Shown one piece after another: positions 7,221-13,632 of a DNA stretch of 15,186 bases. The notes beneath the pieces are model-generated. The model was given only the letters and a program-made list of their open reading frames with translations, had not been told where the DNA came from and ran no database searches. The DNA is from JALORV01 sp035498175. Lineage in GTDB: Bacteria; Pseudomonadota; Gammaproteobacteria; Burkholderiales; Burkholderiaceae_F. The stretch spans positions 1-15,186 of the forward strand of contig DATKAJ010000043.1 of NCBI GenBank assembly GCA_035498175.1, in the 5' to 3' direction. Within the stretch, counting starts at the first letter, position 1. Each line of letters starts with the position of its first letter. A program made the translations under genes and the position numbers.

Positions 7221-7441
7221 CCGGCCATGAGCGGTCCTCCGGATGGCGCTCGAAAATTCTGGGCGCTTAGCGCCTTCCAGCGACAGCTATCCGGCGGTCC
7301 ATCTGGAGGCAGGGTCGGCTCGACCCGGCCATCAGCGGCCTTCCGGATCGCGCTCGAAAGTCTGGGCGCTGAACGCCTTCCACCGACAGCTTTCCGGAGG
7401 TCCACCGGGAGTCAGGGTCGGCTCGACCTGGCCATGAGCGG
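7221..7441. repeat. Tandem repeat, unit about 104 bp, two copies plus a partial third
   Basis: The unit begins CCGGCCATGAGCGG at 7221, recurs with small changes at 7325 (CCGGCCATCAGCGG) and begins again at 7428 (CTGGCCATGAGCGG) before losing similarity. Within the two full copies the shared blocks are GGCGCTCGAAA or GCGCTCGAAA, TGGGCGCT, CGCCTTCCA, CGACAGCT, TCCGG and CAGGGTCGGCTCGACC. The first copy contains GGCGCTTAGCGCC, an inverted repeat. Frames run through on both strands, but their composition is not protein-like. It looks like a non-coding intergenic repeat family. Confidence 0.75.
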
Positions 7442-7492
7442 AAGTTCGCCAGAGGCAGCTTCGCAGCAGCGAGTCCTCCAGCCTGCGGTCCC

Positions 7493-7699
7493 TTGGGGCG
7501 AGGAGTGTCGCTCGAAGGCACGCTCAGGTCGCTTGCACGCGTCGCGTTCTACGACCTGCGCAAACTGTTCGATGAGGGCGGTCGACCGTTGGAGATCGGC
7601 CAACTCGATGACGACATCGCAATGGCGATGGAGGGCATTGAGGTCGTCGAGACCTGGACAGGATCGGGTGAAGGCCGAGGGTTGTGCAGTCTCTTGTGA
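7493..7699 (+). pseudogene. Phage terminase small subunit remnant
   Basis: A 68-codon frame whose middle part reads LARVAFYDLRKLFDEGGRPL, EIGQLDDDIAMAMEGIEVVE and TGSGEGRG. This matches the C-terminal half of terminase small subunits, where a conserved FxDxRxLFDxxG segment precedes an LDDxxAxAxxxxEVVE segment. In the family this part is the region of the packaging subunit that follows the DNA-binding HTH. The N-terminal HTH is missing and the frame stops soon after the match, so it is a fragment. It lies directly after the tandem repeat, and no large subunit or portal gene follows. It shows that a prophage or satellite once occupied this place. Confidence 0.6.
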
Positions 7700-7793
7700 G
7701 TCTACGTATCACTGCTTGCCGCAGCATAAGTACCAGTCCGTTCAAACGTGGCCTGACATGCTGAACAGATTGGCAAGATGCTGGTCCCACGGA

Positions 7794-7820
7794 GCCCGGT
7801 GACTATCACCATCACCGGGC
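7794..7820. repeat. Inverted repeat with 9-bp arms
   Basis: GCCCGGTGA (7794-7802) and TCACCGGGC (7812-7820) are perfect reverse complements around a nine-base loop. It has no T tract. It lies between the terminase and ABC ATPase fragments and could be a decayed terminator. Confidence 0.4.
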
Positions 7821-7842
7821 AGAGGTCCCGCGCACGCTCAAT

Positions 7843-7930
7843 TCGGGAGGGATGGCGTGCGCTCGCGCGCGCGCTCCCCCTCGACCCTGACGCCCTTTTC
7901 CTCGACGAGCCTTCCGCCGGACTGGACCCG
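7843..7930 (+). pseudogene. MlaF-like ABC ATPase fragment, frameshifted
   Basis: About 29 codons of an ABC transporter ATPase. The signature SGGM is read in one frame (7843-7854). The following ALARALPLDPDALFLDEPSAGLDP, with Walker B and D-loop, is read in another, so the gene is both truncated and frameshifted. The residues between SGGM and Walker B fit the MlaF group of phospholipid-transport ATPases, which typically have SGGMxxRxALARALALDP and DEPSAGLDP. The Walker A part and the partner genes are absent. The fragment has no plausible function. Confidence 0.5.
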
Positions 7931-8027
7931 CGGCGATCACCGGCGCATTGGTCGCCGTGCCGGCTCGGCTTCAAGACCGAGCGGAGCAGAGCGTCGGCGG
8001 GACCCGACTGCGCGGCATCGGCCTCGA

Positions 8028-8210
8028 CGCCGTGTTCTGAATCCCCGCATTGAGGCTGTTCTTGCCCTTTGCGCTGAGGAAGGAATGGACGTTGGCCTCC
8101 AGCAACCGCGCGCCGGACTTCTCGTACAGCAGCCTGAGCGCCTCGCCGGGAATCGGCGTGAGCGCATAGTCGTAGTCGTCGCCCTCGCCGGGCACGGCGA
8201 CGCAGGGCAG
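8028..8210 (-). pseudogene. AIPR (abortive infection phage resistance) protein fragment
   Basis: About 60 minus-strand codons match the start of an AIPR domain. Key stretches are IPGEALRLLYEKSGARLLEA and ANVHSFLSAKGKNSLNAGIQ. Typical family members have PGxxLaxLYxxyGxrLLExNVRsFL followed by kxNxGIxxT. The sequence on either side in the same frame, within 7971-8402, does not resemble the family, so most of the gene is gone. AIPR proteins are linked to phage defence by abortive infection; this remnant cannot work alone. It suggests that the accessory region once carried defence cargo. Confidence 0.5.
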
Positions 8211-8291
8211 CCGCTGCGCAAGGGCCGGGCGCGCGAGGCGGGGCAAGACTTCGCCGCCTGAGCTGCGTAGGCCGCCCCACGACGCGACGGC

Positions 8292-8770
8292 ATGGTGGCC
8301 AAATCCAAGCGCTCCAGCCCGCGGCAGATCGGTGCCGAGGCTGTTTCGGGCTTGCTGCAGCGGCGTCTGAACTGCTATGCCCGGGACAACCGCGAGGTGC
8401 ACGATGAGATCCTGCGCGACTTCGAGGCGATGATCATTGAGGCCCGCGCAGCGCTCGGGCCCTGCGTTCGGCCGAGGTTACCGAAGCGGCCCGCCTCGCT
8501 CATCGGGTGAAGGGCTCCGCCCGCCAAGTCGGAGCCACGGCGCTCGCATTCGCGGTGCAAGTGCTGGAGGACGTCGCGCGCGCGCATCGCGCGGTGCGCT
8601 CTATGACGGCGCTTCGGCGCGTCGACGAAGAGACGGCTCGCTGCACGCTCTGGCTACAGGCTCGCCGGAGGGAGGGCGTGAGACCGAATCCGCGCCGGCA
8701 CGGCGCATCCTGCCGCGCGACGCCGAACCCACGCTGCTCCATATCAAGCTCTTGCGAGCGTCCCTTCTGA
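8292..8770 (+). pseudogene. Hpt-domain phosphotransfer protein, frameshifted
   Basis: Two overlapping frames together give one Hpt domain. The first (8292-8458) ends NREVHDEILRDFEAMIIEAR, the first helices of the fold. The second continues from about 8459 with ALRSAEVTEAARLAHRVKGS and ARQVGATALAFAVQVLEDVA, which carry the phospho-accepting His in AHRVKGSA, then WLQARRR near the end. The break lies around GCGCTCGGGCCC and is a net one-base loss. After about 8670 the frame becomes Arg- and Pro-rich and is probably not genuine. A working Hpt would pass phosphate from a hybrid kinase receiver to a response regulator, and a hybrid kinase is encoded 2.3 kb downstream. It could be a real pseudogene or a sequencing error. 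The ATG at 8292 has no clear ribosome-binding site. Confidence 0.55.
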
Positions 8771-8871
8771 GGGTTCAGCGCGCGGCGGAGAATGCCGAAC
8801 GAAAGATCGGTCAGGGCATGACCCACTCGTCGTCCCGTCTGCCGTTGTCTCACAGGCGAACCTGCCGTCGG

Positions 8872-8899
8872 CGTTGAGGCATCTCCGTTGAGGCATCTC
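8872..8899. repeat. Perfect 14-bp tandem duplication
   Basis: CGTTGAGGCATCTC occurs twice with no gap, 47 bases before the MHYT kinase start. It may be a small slippage duplication or a direct-repeat regulator site. A weak -10-like TACTAT follows at 8923-8928. Confidence 0.5.
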
Positions 8900-8946
8900 A
8901 AGCGGCGGCGCAAGGGCCAGCCTACTATGTAATAGAGCATCGTCGC

Positions 8947-10353
8947 ATGGTCGGCACTTACAACCCCTGGCTGGTCGCGCTGTCCGTGGTCGTCGCCGTG
9001 GTGTCATCGTTCGTCGCGCGCGACATCAGCTCGCGACTGGATGCTGCGCGGTCGAGTGCGGCAAGACTGGCTTGGCACGCGCTCGGCGCAACGGCGCTGG
9101 GAAGCGGCATATGGGCTATGCACTTCGTGGGCATGCTCGCCTACGCGCTGCCGTTCGAGGTGCGGTATGACGTCGGCTTGATGCTGCTGTCGGTGTTGCT
9201 CGCTGCGGGCGGCGCCGCGCTCGCTCGTTCGGTCTTCTTGCACAGCCCTTGGAACCTCGGCCGCTTTGCCCCCGGGGCGCTTGCGCTCGGCGCCGCCATC
9301 ATCGGCACGTACTACACGGCGATGGCGGCGATCCACATCGAGCCGCCGGTTCACTACCGACCGGGCTTCGTCGGCGCGTCGATGGCGCTCGCCACGGCCG
9401 CGTCGTTGCTCGCCCTGTGGAGCGCCTTCGGCGTGCGGGCCGAAACGCCGATTTCGGCCATGGGGCGCAAGGCGGGCAGCGCGCTAGTGCTGGGGAGCGC
9501 CATCGCGGGCTCGCACTACATCGCGATGGCGGGCGTGGTGTTCGATCCGCACTCGCGGGCGCTCGATGCCGCCGCGGGTGTCGACCGTACCGTGCTCGCG
9601 ATGATGGTGGGCGGCCTGGCCCTGATCTTCGAAATCTCCGTCCTGCTGATCGACTCGTACGACGCCTTCCGCGCGAGCCGCGCCGAGCAGCGAGTGGGGC
9701 GGCTCTCGCAACGTCTGGTCGAACTGCGCGACGCCGAACGGCGCCGGATGTCGCAGGAACTGCACGATCGAATTGGTCAGAACCTGGCGGCGCTGCATTT
9801 GAACCTCGACATCTTGGAGCGTGACCTTGACGCCCCCGCGCGCGAGCGGCTCGGCGCGCGGCTGCGCGATTCGCAGCAGATCGTCGACGCGACCGTCGAC
9901 GCGGTCGAGGACCTGACCACGCAGTTGCGCCCGCCTATGCTGGACGCGCACGGCTTGCCCGGCGCGCTGCGCGAGATCGGCACGCAGTTCGCTCGCCGCA
10001 CCGGCATCGCCGTCGACGTGGAGGTGCGCAACCCGGCAGCGCGCTGTGCGCCCGCCGTTGAGCTCGAGATCGTGCGCATCGTGCTGGAGGCCCTGACGAA
10101 CGTGGCGAAGCACGCCTGCGCCAACCGCGTCGGGATCCTGCTGTCGACCAGCGGCGACTCGCTCTCACTGGAGATCCGGGACAACGGCATTGGATTCGAC
10201 CCCGCTTCCCAATCTGCTGTCGGTGGCGCAGCGCATTGGGGGCTACAGATCATGCGGGAGCGCGCCGACGCCATCGGCGCCGCGCTGGCCGTGCATTCGG
10301 AACCAGCCAGGGGAACGACGATCTCGTTGACGTTGGCGGGTTTGAAAGAATAG
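8947..10353 (+). CDS. MHYT-domain sensor histidine kinase (NarL-type kinase core)
   Basis: A 468-residue inner-membrane sensor kinase. The N-terminal 240 residues form about seven membrane helices with three MHYT-type motifs: MHFVGM at 58-63, TYYTAM at 121-126 and SHYIAM at 189-194. MHYT domains are proposed to bind copper and sense a diatomic gas or redox state; here the second motif has Tyr where others have His. A short linker leads to a HisKA_3 dimerisation and phosphorylation box, RRRMSQELHDRIGQ, with phospho-His273. The ATPase has the N box EALTNVAKH (Asn385), DNGIGFDP and GLQIMRERADAIGA. This kinase type pairs with NarL/LuxR regulators, and such a gene starts within about 10-27 bases of this stop, so they form one operon. 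The ATG at 8947 has only a weak Shine-Dalgarno. Confidence 0.9.
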   Translation: MVGTYNPWLVALSVVVAVVSSFVARDISSRLDAARSSAARLAWHALGATALGSGIWAMHFVGMLAYALPFEVRYDVGLMLLSVLLAAGGAALARSVFLHSPWNLGRFAPGALALGAAIIGTYYTAMAAIHIEPPVHYRPGFVGASMALATAASLLALWSAFGVRAETPISAMGRKAGSALVLGSAIAGSHYIAMAGVVFDPHSRALDAAAGVDRTVLAMMVGGLALIFEISVLLIDSYDAFRASRAEQRVGRLSQRLVELRDAERRRMSQELHDRIGQNLAALHLNLDILERDLDAPARERLGARLRDSQQIVDATVDAVEDLTTQLRPPMLDAHGLPGALREIGTQFARRTGIAVDVEVRNPAARCAPAVELEIVRIVLEALTNVAKHACANRVGILLSTSGDSLSLEIRDNGIGFDPASQSAVGGAAHWGLQIMRERADAIGAALAVHSEPARGTTISLTLAGLKE

Positions 10354-10380
10354 GGGTTCGAGTTGCTGATCACCGCTTCA

Positions 10381-11016
10381 ATGCGAATCAAGGTACTGGT
10401 GGCCGACGACCATGAGCTCGTCGCCGAGGGCCTGTGCCACCTCATCGGGCGCGAGCCCGACATCGAAGTCGTCGGCCGCGCTGCCAGCAGCCAGGAGGCC
10501 TTGCGCGCAGTCGCCGAGCTGCATCCCGAGGTCGTGGTGATGGACGTCTCGATGCCTGACCTCGACGGCATCGAGGCGGCGGCCATCGTGCGGAAGCGCT
10601 GGCCGGGCACCCAAGTCGTGATCCTCACGATGCACTCCGAGCCCCACCAAGTCAGGCGAGCTCAGCGGGCGGGGGCGCTCGGCTACGTACTCAAGCGCTC
10701 GGCCTCGCGCGACCTTGTCAAGGCGATCCGCTCGGCGCACGCCGGGCTGCGGTGGATCAGCGAGCGTATCGACCCCGTGGCGGTCAGAGAGGCGGCACCT
10801 GCGAGCGCCGAGCTCGACCTGCTGAGCATGCGCGAACGACAGGTGCTGCAGCTGCTAGTCCAGGGACGCCGCTACGCCGAGATCGCGGAAATGCTGAGCT
10901 TGTCGCCGAAGACAGTCGAGACCTACCGCGGCCGGATCTTGAGCAAGCTTGGCCTCAAAGACTTGCCCAGTCTCGTGAAGTTTGCGATCCGCCACGGCCT
11001 TACGTCGGTAGGCTGA
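10381..11016 (+). CDS. NarL/LuxR-family response regulator
   Basis: A DNA-binding regulator of 211 residues from this ATG. The receiver domain (MRIKVLVADDHELV) has the acidic pair Asp9-Asp10, phospho-acceptor Asp55 in VVVMDVSMPD, the conserved Thr in ILTMHS and Lys in YVLKRS. The output domain is a LuxR-type HTH: LSMRERQVLQLLVQGRRYAE, IAEMLSLSPKTVETYRGRIL, SKLGL. It lies directly after the MHYT kinase, its likely phosphodonor. An in-frame TTG at 10363 has a better ribosome-binding site (AGGGG, six bases upstream) and would add MLITAS, so the true start may be there. It is the best candidate to bind the paired inverted repeats at 11025-11042 and 13093-13110; that link is inference from position and from the preference of this family for inverted repeats. 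Confidence 0.9.
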   Translation: MRIKVLVADDHELVAEGLCHLIGREPDIEVVGRAASSQEALRAVAELHPEVVVMDVSMPDLDGIEAAAIVRKRWPGTQVVILTMHSEPHQVRRAQRAGALGYVLKRSASRDLVKAIRSAHAGLRWISERIDPVAVREAAPASAELDLLSMRERQVLQLLVQGRRYAEIAEMLSLSPKTVETYRGRILSKLGLKDLPSLVKFAIRHGLTSVG

Positions 11017-11021
11017 CCCGC

Positions 11022-11045
11022 GTCTGTCGGGGTTTCCCGACAGAC
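11022..11045. promoter_or_regulatory. Candidate operator 1 (inverted repeat)
   Basis: Ten-base arms GTCTGTCGGG and CCCGACAGAC are perfect reverse complements around GTTT. The core TGTCGGG-GTTT-CCCGACA (11025-11042) recurs in front of the Cache gene. It ends 59 bases before the ATG of the hybrid kinase. A -10-like TACTGT at 11064-11069 would place the operator centre near -42, a usual activator position. It starts five bases after the regulator stop and could also act as a terminator hairpin, but no T tract follows. Confidence 0.6.
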
Positions 11046-11101
11046 ACCGGATCCCCGCGCGGCTACTGTGCTCGGTCGCATCTTTGCACTCCAAGCACTA
11101 C

Positions 11102-13054
11102 ATGACCCGCGAGTCGTCCGACGAGTATTTCCGTCGCGTGGAGATGGTCGCACTGCATACCACCAACATGGTCGTCGTGACCAATCGGCAGCGTGAGATC
11201 GAGTGGGTGAACCCGGCGTACACCACGGTCACAGGCTGGACGCTCGAGGAGGTCCGCGGCAAGAACCCGCGCGCCTTTCTCCACGGACCTCGAACCAGCG
11301 GAGAGGACTCAGAGCGCCTGCGCTGCCTGCTCGAAAGCGGGCAGGCGGTGAAGGACTTCGAGATCCTCAACTACAAGAAGTCTGGCGAGCCGTACTGGGT
11401 CTCTCTGAGCATCGAGGCCACTCGCGATGCACTCGGAGAGATCACGGAATACGTCGCGATCCAAACCGATGTGACCGAACGCAAGCGGCGCGAGCTCGAG
11501 ACCGCACAGCTCCTGCAGCGCTTGGGCGAGGCGCAGCGCATCGCCAAACTTGGCTACGTCGAACACGATCTCGCGACCGGCACGCTGCACTGCTCCGCCG
11601 AGATCGACCGCCTCGTCGAGGGCCGGTGCAGCTCAAACCATACGAGTTACGAAGACCTGTTGGCCCGGACGCATCCCGACGACGTCGAGCTTGTGCGCCG
11701 GCACTACGATCAAGCTGTCAACGAAGGCGCGCCGTACGACCTGGAGCACCGAATCGTCAGCCGCAGCGGGCGCGTCAAATGGGTGCACGTCGCTGGCGAG
11801 CTCGATGGCTGGCACGACGGCATGCCCGCGGTCTTCCGGCTCGTGGTGCAAGACGTCACGCTACGCAAGGAGGCGCAGCAGCTCACCCGTGAGAAGGAGT
11901 TGCTCGAGCAGACCTCGCACGCCCAGGTCGAGGTGCTCGCGCGCATCAGCCATGACCTTCGCACGCCGTTGCACGCCATACACGGCTTCGCCGAGATGAT
12001 CGAGCGGCAGGATGCCGGCCGGCTGTCAGAGCGGTCCGGCGCGCACCTGCGCCACATCCGGGACTCGGCTCGCCATCTGCTGGCACTCATTAACGACATC
12101 CTCGACCTGACCAGCCTTCGCCAGCGCCGCTTGGCGTTTCGGATTGAGCCGGTCGATCTCATGGGCACCGTGCGCGAGGTCGTGGCGCTGCTCGAGCCGT
12201 TGACTGCGGCGCGCGGCGTCAACGTCGAGGTCGTCGAGCCGGCATCGCCCGTCGCGGCGCTCGCCGACCGACAGCGTCTCGTGCAGGTGCTGGTGAACCT
12301 GATCGGCAACGCGATCAAGTACAACCGCATGGGCGGCAACGTGGCCGTACGCGTGCGAAGGCGGGGCGAACGGCAGGTCGTGGCCGAGGTGCAAGACGAC
12401 GGCATCGGAATCGCAGCGGAGCACTTGAGGCGGCTGTTCGAGCCGTTCTACCGCGTCCCGGGCGCCGAGGGCACGGGCGCGGAGGGCAGCGGGCTGGGCC
12501 TGGCCATCGCCAAGACTCTGGCGCAGGGCATGCGCGGCGACATCACCGTCGATAGCGCGGTCGATCGAGGCTCGACCTTCGCGCTGACACTTCCCCCTGC
12601 GCGCACGGCCGAGGTGGCGGCGAACGAGTGCCGGCACACTTCGCCGCCGGCCCGGGCACCGGGCTGCGGCGCGATCCTCTACATCGAGGACAGCGACGTG
12701 AACTGCTTGTTGGTCGAAGGCTACCTTTGCGCCCGGCCGGGCACAAAGCTGATTTGCCGCTCGAGCGGCGTGGAAGGCTTGGAGGCGGCGCGCACGCTGC
12801 ATCCAGACCTGATCCTGGTCGACATGCACTTGCCGGACATGAACGGGACGGAGGTCATGCGGCGGGTGCTCGCGGACCCGGAGCTTCGCCGCACACCGTG
12901 TATCGCGTTCTCGGCCGACGCGAGCGAAGCCGCGGTCGAAGCAGCGATCGTTGCCGGTTTTCGCGAATACCTGCACAAACCGATCGAGACAGCCGACTTT
13001 CTGGCGACGATCGATCGGCTACTCGAGGCGCAGGCGTTGGCGACGCGCTTCTGA
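11102..13054 (+). CDS. PAS-PAS hybrid histidine kinase with C-terminal receiver
   Basis: A 650-residue hybrid sensor kinase without membrane segments, so probably cytoplasmic. PAS1 (about 12-128) is LOV-like in sequence, with GKNPRAFLHGP at 53-63 and NYKKSGEPYW at 90-99, but has Pro where a photoactive LOV domain has the adduct-forming Cys. PAS2 spans about 140-255. The HisKA box is ISHDLRTPLH with phospho-His284. The ATPase has LVNLIGNAIKYN, DDGIGI and GSGLGLAIAK. A receiver domain follows, with acidic IEDSD, phospho-acceptor Asp574 in LILVDMHLPDMNG and Lys in YLHKPIE. A terminal receiver usually needs an Hpt partner; the one upstream is frameshifted. The ATG at 11102 was chosen over a TTG at 11084; neither has a good Shine-Dalgarno. 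Operator 1 lies upstream, so the gene probably has its own promoter. Confidence 0.9.
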   Translation: MTRESSDEYFRRVEMVALHTTNMVVVTNRQREIEWVNPAYTTVTGWTLEEVRGKNPRAFLHGPRTSGEDSERLRCLLESGQAVKDFEILNYKKSGEPYWVSLSIEATRDALGEITEYVAIQTDVTERKRRELETAQLLQRLGEAQRIAKLGYVEHDLATGTLHCSAEIDRLVEGRCSSNHTSYEDLLARTHPDDVELVRRHYDQAVNEGAPYDLEHRIVSRSGRVKWVHVAGELDGWHDGMPAVFRLVVQDVTLRKEAQQLTREKELLEQTSHAQVEVLARISHDLRTPLHAIHGFAEMIERQDAGRLSERSGAHLRHIRDSARHLLALINDILDLTSLRQRRLAFRIEPVDLMGTVREVVALLEPLTAARGVNVEVVEPASPVAALADRQRLVQVLVNLIGNAIKYNRMGGNVAVRVRRRGERQVVAEVQDDGIGIAAEHLRRLFEPFYRVPGAEGTGAEGSGLGLAIAKTLAQGMRGDITVDSAVDRGSTFALTLPPARTAEVAANECRHTSPPARAPGCGAILYIEDSDVNCLLVEGYLCARPGTKLICRSSGVEGLEAARTLHPDLILVDMHLPDMNGTEVMRRVLADPELRRTPCIAFSADASEAAVEAAIVAGFREYLHKPIETADFLATIDRLLEAQALATRF

Positions 13055-13055
13055 T

Positions 13056-13086
13056 CCGCGCACGCGGTGTTGCGGGACGTGCGCGG
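13056..13086 (+). terminator. Hairpin after the hybrid kinase
   Basis: CCGCGCACG (13056-13064) and CGTGCGCGG (13078-13086) are perfect 9-bp arms, starting one base after the kinase stop. There is no T run, so it is either a Rho-dependent or weak terminator, or simply mRNA-end structure. Confidence 0.4.
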
Positions 13087-13090
13087 TGCC

Positions 13091-13112
13091 GTTGTCCGGT
13101 TTTCCTGACAAC
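13091..13112. promoter_or_regulatory. Candidate operator 2 (inverted repeat)
   Basis: Arms GTTGTCCGG and CCTGACAAC match at eight of nine positions around TTTT. The 18-bp core TGTCCGG-TTTT-CCTGACA (13093-13110) matches operator 1 in all but a few positions. It ends 59 bases before the ATG of the Cache gene, the same distance as at the hybrid kinase. No convincing -10 element is seen at the expected place. Confidence 0.6.
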
Positions 13113-13169
13113 AGTCCATGCAAGCCGCGCCGAAAAGCCAGGGACACTCAGCAACGAAGGAGAGTCCCG

Positions 13170-13628
13170 ATGAAGATGCAATCGATCGTACACAGCGCAC
13201 TGCTCGCCGCTTCGTGCGCCTGCGCCATCAGCGCCTGGGCTGCCAACGCCACGGCTACCGAGGCCATCGCGATGGTCGGGAAGGGCGTCGCGTTCATCAA
13301 GTCCAATGGCAAGGACAAGGGCTTTGCCGAGATCAGCAACAAGCAGGGCCAGTTCGTCGACCGCGACCTCTACCTCACCGTCTACGGCCTTGACGGCGTA
13401 GTGCGCGCACACGGCGCGAACGAAAAGATGATCGGCAAGAACCTGATCGAGCTGAAGGACATCGACGGCAAGGCCTTCGTGCGCGAGCGCCTCGAGTTGG
13501 CGCAGTCCAAACGCTCGTTCTGGCAGGACTACAAGTTCACCAACCCGGTGAGCAAGAAGATCGAGCCCAAGGCCATGTACTGCGAGCGACTGGACGACGT
13601 CGTGATCTGCGGCGGCATCTACAAGTGA
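13170..13628 (+). CDS. Secreted single-Cache-domain protein
   Basis: A 152-residue exported protein. The signal peptide has a short positive start (MKMQ), a hydrophobic core and a likely signal peptidase I site AWA|A after residue 24. The rest is one small Cache (sCache_2-like) domain: a long first helix (ATEAIAMVGKGVAFIKSNGK), the strand pair DRDLYLTVYGLDGVVRAHGA, the loop NEKMIGKNLIELKDIDGKAF, and the ending YCERLDDVVICGGIY. Cache domains bind small ligands outside the cytoplasm. Here the domain is free in the periplasm and not part of a membrane receptor. AAGGAGA lies upstream of the ATG with good spacing. The chemoreceptor gene begins four bases after this stop, so the two are translated from one mRNA and the protein may present ligand to that receptor. 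Operator 2 lies upstream. Confidence 0.85.
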   Translation: MKMQSIVHSALLAASCACAISAWAANATATEAIAMVGKGVAFIKSNGKDKGFAEISNKQGQFVDRDLYLTVYGLDGVVRAHGANEKMIGKNLIELKDIDGKAFVRERLELAQSKRSFWQDYKFTNPVSKKIEPKAMYCERLDDVVICGGIYK

Positions 13629-13632
13629 CGCG

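Noticed and set aside
7221..7441. CRISPR array
   Set aside because: The repeated unit is about 104 bp, directly tandem and diverged throughout, with no short constant repeats separated by unique spacers and no cas genes nearby.
7167..7802. 211-codon plus-strand frame across the tandem repeat and terminase remnant
   Set aside because: It runs through the repeat units without protein-like composition and reads the terminase segment out of its correct frame.
7971..8402. Intact AIPR defence gene
   Set aside because: Only about 60 codons match; the N-terminal part and most of the domain are missing.
11022..11045. Simple intrinsic terminator of the response regulator
   Set aside because: There is no T tract, and the same 18-bp core recurs before another gene at the same distance, which fits an operator better. 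Termination is not excluded.
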